23,220 nt of DNA from an uncultured Paracoccaceae bacterium. GTDB lineage: Bacteria > Pseudomonadota > Alphaproteobacteria > Rhodobacterales > Rhodobacteraceae. The first letter of the stretch is position 1; each line of letters begins with the position of its first letter. The position numbers were made by a program, and so were the translations under genes. The notes beneath the pieces are model-generated. The model worked only from the letters and a program-made list of their open reading frames with translations. It made no database searches and was not told the DNA's origin. The DNA lies in NCBI GenBank assembly GCA_937952085.1, contig CALFYQ010000454.1, positions 1 to 23,220 on the forward strand, given 5' to 3'. Of this stretch, positions 1 through 9,605 are shown one piece after another.

Positions 1-1323
1 GCCGAGGGCGTGGAGATGCGGACGCTCCTGCCTCTCTATCCGGCGCTGAAATCCGCCGGCGGGCGGGAGGTGGCGCGGCTGGACCTGCCGGGCGGGCCGG
101 CGCGCCTTCTGGCGGCGGAGGCGGCGGGGCTCTCGCTCTATCTCCTCGACATGCCGCATCTCTTCGACCGGGCGGGCGGCCCCTATTCCGGCCTCGACGG
201 GCGGGATTTCGGCGACAACCATCTCCGCTTCGCCGCGCTCGCGAAGTGCGGCGCACTGATCGGCGCGGGCCTCGACACGGGCTGGCGGCCGGACCTTCTG
301 CATTGCCATGACTGGCAGGCGGGGCTCGCGCCGACCTATCTGAAGGCGCTTGGCGGCCCGTCCTCCATCCTCACCATCCACAACATCGCCTTCCAGGGCC
401 GCTTCGGCGCGGGCCTCCTGCCGGGCCTCGAACTGCCGCCGGAGCGGTTCAACCGGGAGGGCTACGAATTCTGGGGCGACGTCTCGTTCCTGAAGGCTGG
501 TCTGGTCGACGCCGCGAAGATCACCACCGTTTCGCCGAGCTACGCCGCCGAACTCCTCTCCCCGGAATTCGGCGAGGGACTCGACGGCCTTCTCCGCGCC
601 CGAGCCGGAGACCTTTCCGGCATCCTCAACGGCATCGACGACACGCTCTGGAACCCGAAGACGGATCCGGAGCTTCCCGCCCGCTACAGCCTCCGCAACC
701 CGGCCGGAAAGGCGGAGTGCAAGGCCGCCATCGCCGCCGAGATGGGGCTCGCGCCGGGCGAGGGCCCGCTCTTCGCCGTCATCTCCCGCCTCACCGGGCA
801 GAAGGGGTTCGATCTCCTGCTCGACGCGCTGCCGGCCGCGCTCGACCGCGGCGCGCGGCTCGCCCTGCTCGGCTCGGGCGACCCCTGGTTCGAGCATCGC
901 TTCCGCGATCTCGCCCTGCATCGGCCGGGGCAGGTCGCCGTTCATATCGGGTTCGACGAAGGGCGCGCGCACCGGATGCAGGCGGGGGCGGACGCGATCC
1001 TCGTGCCCTCCCGGTTCGAGCCCTGCGGCCTCACCCAGCTTTGCGCCCTCCGCTACGGCACATTGCCGATCGTCGCCCGCACCGGCGGGCTCGCCGACAC
1101 GGTGATCGACCTCAACGCCGCCGCCCTCGCCGCCGGGGCGGGCACCGGCTTCCAGCATGCGCCGGGCTCCGCCGCCGCCCTCGCCGCCGCGCTCATCCGC
1201 GCGCTCGACCTCTACGAAGACCGGGAGGCGTGGGCCGCCGCGATGCGCCGCGCGATGCGCCAGCCGGTCGGCTGGGGCCCATCCGCCGCCGCCTACGCCC
1301 GCCTCTACCGGAGCCTCGCGTGA
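1..1323 (+). CDS. glgA: Glycogen synthase GlgA, 5'-truncated by the window edge
   Basis: ADP-glucose:alpha-1,4-glucan glucosyltransferase (GT5), the chain-elongating step of glycogen synthesis in the cytoplasm. The frame is open from base 1, and the ATG at 10 lies in a conserved internal stretch (VEMRTLLPLYPAL), so the true start is upstream. About 36 N-terminal residues are missing, including the KTGGL ADP-glucose loop. Visible GT5 motifs in order are HCHDWQAGL, TIHNIAFQG, TVSPSYA, GILNGIDD, ISRLTGQKGFDLL and PSRFEPCGLTQL, the last carrying the conserved acidic residue of the active site (codon 1018-1020), followed by the GGLADTV loop. The C-terminus is complete. The stop TGA overlaps the glgX GTG start (GTGA), implying translational coupling. 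Identity is certain from motif order; only the start is unseen. Confidence 0.96.
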   Translation, partial: AEGVEMRTLLPLYPALKSAGGREVARLDLPGGPARLLAAEAAGLSLYLLDMPHLFDRAGGPYSGLDGRDFGDNHLRFAALAKCGALIGAGLDTGWRPDLLHCHDWQAGLAPTYLKALGGPSSILTIHNIAFQGRFGAGLLPGLELPPERFNREGYEFWGDVSFLKAGLVDAAKITTVSPSYAAELLSPEFGEGLDGLLRARAGDLSGILNGIDDTLWNPKTDPELPARYSLRNPAGKAECKAAIAAEMGLAPGEGPLFAVISRLTGQKGFDLLLDALPAALDRGARLALLGSGDPWFEHRFRDLALHRPGQVAVHIGFDEGRAHRMQAGADAILVPSRFEPCGLTQLCALRYGTLPIVARTGGLADTVIDLNAAALAAGAGTGFQHAPGSAAALAAALIRALDLYEDREAWAAAMRRAMRQPVGWGPSAAAYARLYRSLA

Positions 1324-3371
1324 AGCTCGGGCCCGGCGATCCGGCGCGCCTCGGCGCGCTCCCCGACGCAGGCGGGGTCTCCTTCTCCGTCCGCTCGCGC
1401 CTCGCCGACCGGGTGGAGCTTTGCCTCTTCGACGAGGCCGGCGCCGAGACCCGCATCCCGATGCCGGAGCGGGACGGCGACATCTGGCACGTCCATGTCC
1501 CCGGCCTCGGCGAAGGCGCGCGTTACGGCTACCGCGCGCACGGGCCCTGGGCGCCGGCGGAAGGGCTCCGCTTCAACCCGGCGAAACTGCTGCTGGACCC
1601 GTGGTCCCGCGCCCTCTCCGCCCCGGTGATCTGCGAGGGCGACACCGTTCTCGGCTTCGACCCGGCCGCCCCCGACGCGCCGAACGAGGCGGACAGCGCC
1701 CCCTTCCTCCCCCGCTCCATCGTCGCCGCGGAGCCCGCGCCGCTCCCCCAAGGCCCGCGCCGCCCCTGGTCCGAGACGGTGATCTACGAGGCGCATCTGA
1801 AAGGCCTGACAAAGCGCCTCCCCGGCCTCCCGCCCGAGATCGCCGGAACGTGGGATGCGCTGGCCCATCCGCTCGTCATCGAGCGGCTCACCGATCTCGG
1901 CGTCACCGCGCTTGAGCTTCTGCCGGTCGCCGCCTTCGTCGATCTTCCCTTCGTCCGCGCGCGGGGCCTCACGAACTACTGGGGCTACGACCCGATCGCC
2001 CCGCTCGCGCCCGAGCCGCGCTATCTCGGCCCCTCCGGCCTCGCCGGGGTGCAGGCCGCCGCCTCGGCGCTCCATGCGGCGGGGATCGAGCTCATCCTCG
2101 ACGTCGTCTTCAACCATACGGGCGAGGGGAACGGGGCCGGCCCCACCCTCGCCTTCCGCGGCCTCGACGACCGGGACTGGTACCGACCGGACGCGGCCGA
2201 CCCCGGCGGCTACGCCAACGACGCCGGCTGCGGCAACACGCTTGACCTTTCGCGCCCCTGGGGCGTCCGCCTCGCGCTCGATGCGCTCCGCCGCTGGGCC
2301 GCGCTCGGGGCGGACGGGTTCCGCTTCGATCTCGCCGTCACGCTCGGCCGCGCGCCGGACGATTTCTCGCCCGAGGCGCCCTTCTTCGCGGCGCTGGCGG
2401 CGGACCCGGTCCTCTCCCGCCTCAAGCTCATCGCCGAGCCCTGGGATCTCGGCCCGCATGGCTGGCGGCCCGGCGGCTTCCCCGCCCCCTGGGGCGAGTG
2501 GAACGACCATTTCCGCGACGCCGCCCGCGGCTTCTGGCGGGGGGACCGGCGGGCCGCGCATGGCCTTGCCGGGCGGCTCCTCGGTTCGGCCGATCTCTAC
2601 GACCGGCCGGGCCGCCGCCCCTTCGCCTCGGTCAACTTCGTCACCGCGCATGACGGCTTCACGCTCCGCGACCTCACCACCTATTCGCGAAAGCGGAACG
2701 AGGCGAACGGCGAGGAGAACCGGGACGGGACCGACCACAACCTTTCCGACCCGTGCGGCCCGGAGGGCGAGACGGACGATCCTTCGCTGACCGAGCGCCG
2801 CGCCCGCCGCCGCCGCTGCCTCCTCGCCACGCTTCTCCTCGCGCAGGGCGCGCCGATGCTGCTGGCCGGCGACGAGATCGGCCGCACGCAGGAGGGCAAC
2901 AACAACACCTGGTGCCAGGACGGCCCGCTCTCCTGGCTGGATTGGGCGGGCGCGGACGAGGAGATGCGCGCCTTCGCCCGCCGCCTGATCGCGTTTCGCC
3001 GCGCCCATCCGGCGCTCCGCCAGGGCCTCCACCTCCATGCCGAGCGGCGGGCGGACGGGCGGCCCGATGTCGAATGGCGCGCCTTCGAGGGCGGCGCGCC
3101 GGACTGGGACGACACTCATCTCGGCCGCTTCGCCCTCATCGTCCGCGGCGCCGCCGGCGCGCCCGACTGGGCCGATCCGGGCGAGGAGGTGCTGATCGCG
3201 GTCAACCGCGCCGCCGCCGCCGCGCTCCTCCTCCCCGAGGGGGAATGGACGCGCGGGATCGACGCCGCCGCGCCCGAGGCGCCCGAAGGCCCCGCCGCGG
3301 GCCGCGCCGCGCTCGCCGCCCATACGATCGCCGCCTTCTGGCGGCCGGTCCCGCGCGCCGGCGCCGCATGA
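1320..3371 (+). CDS. glgX: Glycogen debranching enzyme GlgX (GH13 isoamylase type)
   Basis: Hydrolyses alpha-1,6 branches of phosphorylase-limit glycogen, releasing short maltodextrins. The protein is 683 aa from GTG at 1320, the usual family length. That start is chosen because it overlaps the glgA stop by 4 nt and the N-terminus (VKLGPGDPARLGA) begins just before a CBM48-like beta domain (about 1-110); the frame is open further upstream only through glgA shadow. GH13 regions are intact: DVVFNHTGEG (about 260), nucleophile D337 in GFRFDLA, acid/base E373 in LIAEPWDLG, and D445 in VTAHDGF. The GlgX signature EANGEENRDGTDHNLS follows. The ATG of malQ overlaps its stop (ATGA). Its products would feed MalQ and GlgP, encoded in the same cluster. 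Confidence 0.96.
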   Translation: MKLGPGDPARLGALPDAGGVSFSVRSRLADRVELCLFDEAGAETRIPMPERDGDIWHVHVPGLGEGARYGYRAHGPWAPAEGLRFNPAKLLLDPWSRALSAPVICEGDTVLGFDPAAPDAPNEADSAPFLPRSIVAAEPAPLPQGPRRPWSETVIYEAHLKGLTKRLPGLPPEIAGTWDALAHPLVIERLTDLGVTALELLPVAAFVDLPFVRARGLTNYWGYDPIAPLAPEPRYLGPSGLAGVQAAASALHAAGIELILDVVFNHTGEGNGAGPTLAFRGLDDRDWYRPDAADPGGYANDAGCGNTLDLSRPWGVRLALDALRRWAALGADGFRFDLAVTLGRAPDDFSPEAPFFAALAADPVLSRLKLIAEPWDLGPHGWRPGGFPAPWGEWNDHFRDAARGFWRGDRRAAHGLAGRLLGSADLYDRPGRRPFASVNFVTAHDGFTLRDLTTYSRKRNEANGEENRDGTDHNLSDPCGPEGETDDPSLTERRARRRRCLLATLLLAQGAPMLLAGDEIGRTQEGNNNTWCQDGPLSWLDWAGADEEMRAFARRLIAFRRAHPALRQGLHLHAERRADGRPDVEWRAFEGGAPDWDDTHLGRFALIVRGAAGAPDWADPGEEVLIAVNRAAAAALLLPEGEWTRGIDAAAPEAPEGPAAGRAALAAHTIAAFWRPVPRAGAA

Positions 3372-5287
3372 CCCCGCTCGAAGCCCTCGCCGCCGATCTC
3401 GGCGTCGCGCTCGCCTTCCACGATTTCGGCGGCGTCGAGCGGCGCGCCCCGCCGGAGACGCTCCGCGCTGTCCTCGCTGCGATGGGCCTAACCGTCGCCG
3501 ATGACAGGGAGGCCGCGGAGGCGCTGGCGGCCCGCCGCGCCGCGGCCGCCGAACGGCTCGCGCCGCCCTCGCTCGTCATCGAGGCCGGCGCGCCGGCGGA
3601 GATCGGCTTCGCCCGCGCCGCGGAATGGCGTCTGGCCGCCGAGGGCGAGGCCGCGCCCCGCGCGGAAGGCCGGGGCGAGGCCGCCGCCCTTCCCGCGCTG
3701 CCGCCCGGCTTTCACCGGCTCGATCTCGCCGCCGAAGGCCGCACGGAGCGGGTCCACCTCCTCGCCGCGCCGCGCCACGCGCCCTCGGTCGCCGAGCTGA
3801 CCGGCCGCGCCCGCCTCTGGGGCGCCACCGCGCCGCTCTGGGGCCTCGCTTCGCCGCGGAACGCCGGCTTCGGCGACTATGAGGATCTTGGCGCCCTCGC
3901 CGCCGCGCTCGGCGCGGAGGGCGCGGCCTTTCTCGGGGTCAACCCGGTCCACGCGCCGGGCGCCGCCGCGCATGACGATGTGCTCAGCCCCTATTCGCCC
4001 TCCGACCGCGGCTTTCTCGACCCGCGGCACATCCCCGTCGGCGGCGCCGGCGGCGAGGGCGAGCTGGCGGACCGCGCCGGCGCCGCCCCGGCGGTCCGCG
4101 CCGCCCTCGCCGGGCGGATCGCCGCGCATGAGGCGCTGCCGCCCGAACACCCGGAGCGCGCCCGCCTCGCCGCCTTCCGCGCCGCGCGCGGCGCCCCGCT
4201 CGAACATTTCCTCCGCTTCGAGGCGCTTTCGGAAATTCACGGGCCGGACTGGCGGTCCTGGCCGACCCTGCTGCGCGATCCGGACGGGCCCGCCGCGCTC
4301 CGCTTCGCCGCCGACAATCCGGCCGCGCTCCGCCGCCACGCCCTCCTCCAGATGTGGGCGGACGAGGCGCTCGGCGCGGCGCAGGCGCGGGCGAAGGCGG
4401 GCGGCATGGCGCTCGGCCTCTTCCTCGACCTCGCAGTCGGCCCGCGGCCGGGCGGCTCGGAGACCTGGGGCAGCGCCGCGCATGCCCACGGCGTCTCGAT
4501 GGGCGCGCCGCCCGACGCCTTCGCGCCTTCCGGCCAGAACTGGGGCCTCGCGCCGCTCTCGCCCGAAGGGCTCCGCGCCGAGGGGGCCGCCACGCTCGCC
4601 CGGCTGATCGACGCCGCGGCTCGCCATGCCGGCATGGTGCGGATCGACCACGTGCTCGGCTTCGGCCGCGCCTTCTGGGCGCCGGATGACGGCTCCCCCG
4701 GCGCCTATGTGGCGATGCCGCTCGATCTCCTCCTCGCGGCGGCGAAGATCGTCGCGCATCGGCGGCGGGTGGTCATCGTCGGCGAGGATCTCGGCCTCGT
4801 CGAGCCGAGCCTCCGCCACGCCCTCGCCGAGGCGGGCCTCTACGGCATGGACGTGCTGCAATTCGACCCGAAAGCGGGCCGCGAGCGCGCGCTAGCCGCC
4901 TTCTCGACCCATGACACGCCGACCGTCGCCGGCTTCTTCGCCGGCCGCGATCTCGACTGGCGGGAGCGGCTCGGCCACGCCGCGCCGGAGGCGACGGCGG
5001 GCGCCCGCATCCACCGCGCCGCATGGCGCGACAGCCTCGGCGAGAACCCGGTCGGCGCGATCCACCGCCGCCTCGCCGAGAGCCCCGCCGCCCTCGCCGC
5101 GGTGCAGCTCGAAGACCTCGCCGGCGCGCTCGAACAGCAGAACCTGCCCGGCACCGTGCACGAACACCCGAACTGGCGCCGCCGCCTCACCGTCCCGGTC
5201 GAGGGATGGGCAGGGGCGCCGTCGCTGAAAGAGACGGCCGCGCTGATGGCGGAAGCCGGGCGCTGCGGAAAGGAAGAGCCACGATGA
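3368..5287 (+). CDS. malQ: 4-alpha-glucanotransferase MalQ (amylomaltase, GH77)
   Basis: Transfers maltosyl and longer glucan units between maltodextrins, lengthening the short products of GlgX so that phosphorylase can use them. The protein is 639 aa from ATG at 3368, which overlaps the glgX stop as ATGA; an open frame reaching back to 2753 is glgX shadow. GH77 active-site elements are all present: nucleophile D427 in VRIDHVLGFG, acid/base E473 in VIVGEDLG, and D516 in STHDTPT. The substrate loop GPRPGGSETWG lies upstream at about 358. The N-terminal 140 residues are Ala/Arg/Glu-rich and less conserved, as is common in proteobacterial MalQ. The end of the gene overlaps the pgm start by 4 nt. 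Confidence 0.95.
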   Translation: MTPLEALAADLGVALAFHDFGGVERRAPPETLRAVLAAMGLTVADDREAAEALAARRAAAAERLAPPSLVIEAGAPAEIGFARAAEWRLAAEGEAAPRAEGRGEAAALPALPPGFHRLDLAAEGRTERVHLLAAPRHAPSVAELTGRARLWGATAPLWGLASPRNAGFGDYEDLGALAAALGAEGAAFLGVNPVHAPGAAAHDDVLSPYSPSDRGFLDPRHIPVGGAGGEGELADRAGAAPAVRAALAGRIAAHEALPPEHPERARLAAFRAARGAPLEHFLRFEALSEIHGPDWRSWPTLLRDPDGPAALRFAADNPAALRRHALLQMWADEALGAAQARAKAGGMALGLFLDLAVGPRPGGSETWGSAAHAHGVSMGAPPDAFAPSGQNWGLAPLSPEGLRAEGAATLARLIDAAARHAGMVRIDHVLGFGRAFWAPDDGSPGAYVAMPLDLLLAAAKIVAHRRRVVIVGEDLGLVEPSLRHALAEAGLYGMDVLQFDPKAGRERALAAFSTHDTPTVAGFFAGRDLDWRERLGHAAPEATAGARIHRAAWRDSLGENPVGAIHRRLAESPAALAAVQLEDLAGALEQQNLPGTVHEHPNWRRRLTVPVEGWAGAPSLKETAALMAEAGRCGKEEPR

Positions 5288-6915
5288 CGATCCTGACCAT
5301 CGAGACGAAACCGATCGCCGGGCAGAAGCCGGGCACCTCCGGCCTTCGCAAGAAGACGCCGGACTTCATGGCCCCCGGCTATCTCGAGAACTTCGTCCAG
5401 GCGATCTTCGACGGCACCGGCGGCGCCGCGGGCAAGACCTATGCGCTCGGCGGCGACGGGCGGTTCTTCTGCGCCGAGGCGGCGGGAACGATCCTCCGCA
5501 TGATGGCGGCGAACGGGGCGAAGAAGGCCATCGTCGGGCGGAACGCGCTCCTCTCGACGCCCGCCGCCTCGAACCTCATCCGCAGCCGCAAGACCGATGG
5601 CGGGATCATCCTCTCCGCCAGCCACAATCCGGGCGGGCCGGAGGGCGATTTCGGCGTCAAGTTCAACACCCCGAACGGCGGCCCGGCCCCGGAGCCGGTG
5701 ACGGAGGCGATCTTCGCCGCCACCGGGACGATCTCCCGCTATCTCATCTCCGACGCGTCGGCGCCCGACCTTTCCGCAGATGGGCGCTTCATGCTCGAGC
5801 GCATGGAGGTCGAGGTGGTGGACCCCGTGGCGGACTACCGGGCGCTGATGGAGAAACTCTTCGATTTCGACGCCCTCCGCGCCCTCTTCGCCTCCGGCTT
5901 CACGATGAAGTTCGACGCCATGCACGCCGTCACCGGGCCCTACGCCACGGCGATCCTCGAAGGCGCGCTCGGCGCCGCGCCCGGCACGGTGATGAACGGC
6001 GTCCCCTCCCCCGATTTCGGCGGCGGGCACCCGGACCCGAACCCGGTCTGGGCGAAGCCGCTGGTCGATCTCGTCATGTCCGCCGGGGCGCCCGACTTCG
6101 CCGCCGCCTCGGACGGCGACGGCGATCGCAACATGATCCTTGGCCGCGGCCTCTACGTCACCCCGTCCGACAGCCTCGCCGCGCTCGCCGCGAACGCGGC
6201 CGCCGCGCCCGGCTATGCGAAGGGCCTCGCCGGCATCGCCCGCTCGATGCCGACCAGCCAGGCCGCCGACGACGTGGCGAAGGCGCTCGGCATTCCCTGC
6301 TTCGAGACGCCGACGGGCTGGAAGTTCTTCGGCAATCTCCTCGACGCCGGCATGGCGACGATCTGCGGCGAGGAAAGCGCCGGCACCGGCTCAGACCATG
6401 TGCGGGAGAAGGACGGGCTCTGGGCCGTGCTTCTCTGGCTCTCGATTCTCGCGAAGGAGCGGAAATCGGTGGCGGAGATCATGGCCGCCCACTGGGCCCG
6501 GTTCGGCCGCCGCTACTATTCCCGGCACGACTACGAGGCGATCGACAAGGCCGCTGCGGATGGGATGATGGCCGAACTGAAGGGCAAACTCTCCGCCCTG
6601 CCCGGCGCCGTCATCGCCGGCCTGACGGTCGAGACCGCCGACGATTTCGCCTATCATGACCCGACCGACGGCTCCGTCTCGAAGAACCAGGGTGTGCGGA
6701 TCGGCTTCAACGGCGGCGACCGCGCCGTCTTCCGCCTCTCCGGCACCGGAACCGAAGGCGCGACGCTCCGCGTCTACCTCGAACGGTTCGAGCCGCCCGC
6801 GGGCGATCACGGAATCGAGCCGCAGGCGGCGCTGGCCGGGCTCATCCGGGCGGCTGACGAAGTTGCAGGAATTTCCCGTCATACCGGGCGCGCTGCGCCC
6901 GACGTGGTGACGTGA
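5284..6915 (+). CDS. pgm: Phosphoglucomutase, alpha-D-glucose type
   Basis: Interconverts glucose-1-phosphate and glucose-6-phosphate, linking GlgP (and ADP-glucose synthesis) to central metabolism. The protein is 543 aa, matching the long eukaryote-like Pgm family. All four active-site loops are visible: the phosphoserine loop SASHNP with S113, the Mg2+ loop SDGDGDR with D277/D279/D281, the sugar-specificity loop CGEESAGTGSDH, and the phosphate-binding loop RLSGTGTEGATLR near the C-terminus. ATG at 5284 overlaps the malQ stop (ATGA), so it is the fourth gene of a coupled operon. The last about 20 residues (after AADEVAGISRH) look like a loose tail. Confidence 0.96.
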   Translation: MTILTIETKPIAGQKPGTSGLRKKTPDFMAPGYLENFVQAIFDGTGGAAGKTYALGGDGRFFCAEAAGTILRMMAANGAKKAIVGRNALLSTPAASNLIRSRKTDGGIILSASHNPGGPEGDFGVKFNTPNGGPAPEPVTEAIFAATGTISRYLISDASAPDLSADGRFMLERMEVEVVDPVADYRALMEKLFDFDALRALFASGFTMKFDAMHAVTGPYATAILEGALGAAPGTVMNGVPSPDFGGGHPDPNPVWAKPLVDLVMSAGAPDFAAASDGDGDRNMILGRGLYVTPSDSLAALAANAAAAPGYAKGLAGIARSMPTSQAADDVAKALGIPCFETPTGWKFFGNLLDAGMATICGEESAGTGSDHVREKDGLWAVLLWLSILAKERKSVAEIMAAHWARFGRRYYSRHDYEAIDKAAADGMMAELKGKLSALPGAVIAGLTVETADDFAYHDPTDGSVSKNQGVRIGFNGGDRAVFRLSGTGTEGATLRVYLERFEPPAGDHGIEPQAALAGLIRAADEVAGISRHTGRAAPDVVT

Positions 6916-6934
6916 GATTCACGCAAGCACGGGA

Positions 6935-6964
6935 TTGTTCTTTCGCAGGTGCGGCGCCTAGTCT
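6935..6964 (+). promoter_or_regulatory. Candidate promoter for glgP
   Basis: The 166-bp gap between pgm and glgP holds TTGTTC (6935-6940), an 18-bp spacer and TAGTCT (6959-6964), a plausible sigma-70-type pair in a gap large enough for independent transcription. The match is partial (TTG and TA--T positions), and no other better pair is seen. Read-through from the pgm operon is also possible because no terminator-like hairpin with a T-tract is visible here. Confidence 0.3.
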
Positions 6965-7081
6965 GTCGCCGCAGGGTAACGAGCCGGGGCGGCGGCGGCG
7001 ATGCATGCGCTCCCTCCCGGCGAAAGCGATGACGGAGCGTCCGGGCCTTCGTGTTCGGCCGCTCTCAGAGGACGAAGCGAG

Positions 7082-9478
7082 ATGAACATTCACGCCACCT
7101 CCGCCCATGCCGCGCTTGACGCGGCGGTTGCCTGGCATCTGACCCATTCGGTCGGCAAGGTCCCCGAGATCGCCAACGTGGCGGACTGGCGGATGGCGCT
7201 CTCCCGCGCCGTGCGGGACCGGATGGTGGACCCCTGGTTCGCCGCCACGCGGAAGACCTACGCCGGCGGGCACAAGCGGGTTTACTACCTCTCGATGGAG
7301 TTCCTGCTCGGCCGCCTCCTCGAGGACGCGATCGGCAATCTCGGCCTCCGGCGCGAGGCGGAACAGGCGCTGGCCGGCTTCGGCGTCGATCTCCGCGAGG
7401 TGCTGGACGACGAGCCGGACGCCGCGCTCGGCAATGGCGGCCTTGGCCGGCTCGCCGCGTGCTTCCTCGACTCGCTCTCCTGCCTCGGCCTGCCGGCCTA
7501 TGGCTACGGCATCCGCTATGCGCACGGCCTCTTCCGCCAGCGCTTCGACCATGGCCGCCAGGTCGAGGCGGCGGAGGACTGGCTCGCGGAGCACCACCCC
7601 TGGGAGTTCGAGCGCCCCGAGGTCGCCTTCGACATCGGCTTCGGCGGCGAGGCGGACCACCGCTCCTGGCGGCCCTCCGAGGTGATCGAGGCCCGCGCCT
7701 ACGACACGCCGGTGCCGGGCTGGCGCGCCCGCTGGGTCAACACGCTCCGGCTCTGGTCCTCCCGCCCGAAGCGCATCTTCGACCTCGAGCCCTTCAACCG
7801 GGGCGACTACATGGCCGCCGCGGCGCCCGAGGTCTTCGCCGAGACGATCTCCCGCGTGCTCTACCCGGACGATTCGACGCCGGTCGGCAAGGAGCTTCGG
7901 CTGAAGCAGGAATACTTCTTCACCGCCGCCAGCCTGCAGGACATCCTCCGCCGCTTCCGGATGACCGGAGCGCCGCTCGAGGCGCTGCCGAACCAGGTGG
8001 CGATCCAGATGAACGACACCCATCCGGCGATCGCCGGCCCGGAGCTGATCCGCCTCCTTTCCGACCATCACGGCATGGATTTCGAAACCGCCTTCGACAC
8101 CGCCGAAGGCTGCCTCCACTACACCAACCACACCCTCCTGCCCGAGGCGCTGGAGCGCTGGCATGTCGACGTGATGGGCCGCGTGCTGCCGCGCCACCTC
8201 AAGATCATCGAGCGGATGGACGATCTCCATTCGAAGCGGTGCGCCGCCGCAGGGCGGAAGCGGCCCGAAGGGCTCCGGCTCGTCGATGCGGGCGGCGACG
8301 TCCACATGGGCGCCCTCGCCTTCGTCTCGGCGCGGAAGGTCAACGGCGTCTCGGCGCTCCATACCGGGCTGATGAAGGAGACGGTCTTCGCCCAGCTCCA
8401 CGCGCTCCACCCGGACAAGATCGTCAACATGACGAACGGGGTGACGCCGCGGCGCTGGCTCCACGGCTGCAATCCGGGCCTCTCGGAGCTTCTGACCGAG
8501 GCGGTCGGCCCAGGCTGGGTGACCGATCTCGAACTTCTCGAAAAGCTCGCGCCGCTGGCGGAAGAGAGCTTCTTCCGCGCCCGGCTGCGGTCGATCAAGA
8601 GGGGCAACAAGGAGCGTCTCGCCAACTGGCTCGCGGCTCGGCAGGGCCTCCACGTCTCGCCCGACGCGATGTTCGACATCCAGATCAAGCGCATCCACGA
8701 ATACAAGCGCCAGCTGATGAACGCGCTGGAGGCGGCGGCCCACGCCAACGCCATCCGCCGCGCGCCGGAGGCGGACTGGGCGCCGCGCGTCCGCATCTTC
8801 GGCGGCAAGGCGGCGCCAGGCTACGACATGGCGAAGCGGATCATCCGGCTGATCAACGACATCGCCCACAAGATCAACCATGACCCGGTGATCGGCGACC
8901 GGCTGAAGATCGCCTATCCGGAGAACTACAACGTCTCGATGGCCGAGCGGCTGATCCCCGCCGCCGACCTTTCCGAGCAGATCTCCACAGCCGGCATGGA
9001 GGCCTCCGGCACCGGCAACATGAAGTTCGCGATGAACGGCGCCGTCACCATCGGCACGCTCGACGGCGCGAATGTCGAGATCGCCGAGCGGGTCGGCCGG
9101 GAAAACATCTTCATCTTCGGCCTCGAAGCGCATGAAGCCCACGCGATCCGCGAGGGCTACGACGCCAACCAGCGCATCGAGGAAAGCCCGGAGCTGAAAG
9201 AGGTCGTCCGCCAGATCGAGGATGGCTACTTCTCGCCCGACGAGCCGGACCGCCACAAGGCGGTGGCCGACAATCTCCGCTGGCACGACCATTTCCTCGT
9301 CACCGCCGATTTCGACGCCTACAGCCTCGCCCAGCGGCAGGTGGAGGCCGCCTTCGTCGACCAGGAGGCCTGGGCGAAGAAGGCCGCGCTCAACATCGCC
9401 CGTTCGGGCTGGTTCTCCTCGGACCGGACGATCCGCAGCTACGCGCGGGAGATCTGGAACGTGACGCCGCTGATCTGA
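7082..9478 (+). CDS. glgP: Glycogen/maltodextrin phosphorylase GlgP (GT35)
   Basis: PLP-dependent phosphorolysis of alpha-1,4-glucan ends to glucose-1-phosphate, which Pgm then converts. The protein is 798 aa from ATG at 7082, preceded by AGAGGA about 9 nt upstream; an ATG at 7001 is in frame but would add an unconserved Gly/Ser-rich leader. Family blocks are present: YYLSMEFLLGR (about 74), ALGNGGLGRLAACFLDS, QMNDTHPAIA, NHTLLPEALERW, DIQIKRIHEYKRQL, and the PLP site EASGTGNMKFAMNG with Schiff-base lysine K648. No mammalian-type N-terminal phosphorylation segment is present. It is followed by a small GC hairpin and the methyltransferase gene. Confidence 0.97.
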   Translation: MNIHATSAHAALDAAVAWHLTHSVGKVPEIANVADWRMALSRAVRDRMVDPWFAATRKTYAGGHKRVYYLSMEFLLGRLLEDAIGNLGLRREAEQALAGFGVDLREVLDDEPDAALGNGGLGRLAACFLDSLSCLGLPAYGYGIRYAHGLFRQRFDHGRQVEAAEDWLAEHHPWEFERPEVAFDIGFGGEADHRSWRPSEVIEARAYDTPVPGWRARWVNTLRLWSSRPKRIFDLEPFNRGDYMAAAAPEVFAETISRVLYPDDSTPVGKELRLKQEYFFTAASLQDILRRFRMTGAPLEALPNQVAIQMNDTHPAIAGPELIRLLSDHHGMDFETAFDTAEGCLHYTNHTLLPEALERWHVDVMGRVLPRHLKIIERMDDLHSKRCAAAGRKRPEGLRLVDAGGDVHMGALAFVSARKVNGVSALHTGLMKETVFAQLHALHPDKIVNMTNGVTPRRWLHGCNPGLSELLTEAVGPGWVTDLELLEKLAPLAEESFFRARLRSIKRGNKERLANWLAARQGLHVSPDAMFDIQIKRIHEYKRQLMNALEAAAHANAIRRAPEADWAPRVRIFGGKAAPGYDMAKRIIRLINDIAHKINHDPVIGDRLKIAYPENYNVSMAERLIPAADLSEQISTAGMEASGTGNMKFAMNGAVTIGTLDGANVEIAERVGRENIFIFGLEAHEAHAIREGYDANQRIEESPELKEVVRQIEDGYFSPDEPDRHKAVADNLRWHDHFLVTADFDAYSLAQRQVEAAFVDQEAWAKKAALNIARSGWFSSDRTIRSYAREIWNVTPLI

Positions 9479-9483
9479 GCCGC

Positions 9484-9504
9484 CGCCGGGCCGCCCTCCC
9501 GGCG
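9484..9504 (+). terminator. Small stem-loop just after glgP
   Basis: CGCCGGG (9484-9490) and CCCGGCG (9498-9504) are perfect complements with a 7-nt loop, starting 6 nt after the glgP stop. There is no T-tract, so it is a weak terminator candidate; it could equally be an mRNA 3' stabilising structure or chance in this GC-rich DNA. Confidence 0.25.
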
Positions 9505-9554
9505 CTCATCGCCCGGCCTTCGCGCTTCGCGGAGACCTGAGCGCGCGGGAAAGG

Positions 9555-9583
9555 TTTACCCTGCCGGCCGGTCGGGCTAGGCC
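9555..9583 (+). promoter_or_regulatory. Weak promoter candidate for the methyltransferase gene
   Basis: TTTACC (9555-9560), a 17-bp spacer, and TAGGCC (9578-9583) lie 22 nt before the ATG at 9606. Spacing is good but both hexamers match only partly. GGAGG at 9591-9595 is the likely ribosome binding site. Confidence 0.22.
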
Positions 9584-9605
9584 CTCCGGCGGAGGATGCG
9601 CGACC

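Noticed and set aside
1305..3323. 672-codon minus-strand open frame opposite glgX
   Set aside because: A shadow of GC-rich third positions; glgX on the plus strand has all GH13 catalytic residues.
7001..7081. Upstream in-frame ATG for glgP
   Set aside because: Adds 27 unconserved residues; ATG 7082 has the ribosome site and matches the family N-terminus.
6842..9292. 816-codon minus-strand open frame opposite glgP
   Set aside because: It mirrors glgP codon for codon in high-GC DNA, with Arg/Ala/Val/Asp-rich shadow composition and no family motif; the plus-strand protein has the complete phosphorylase motif set.
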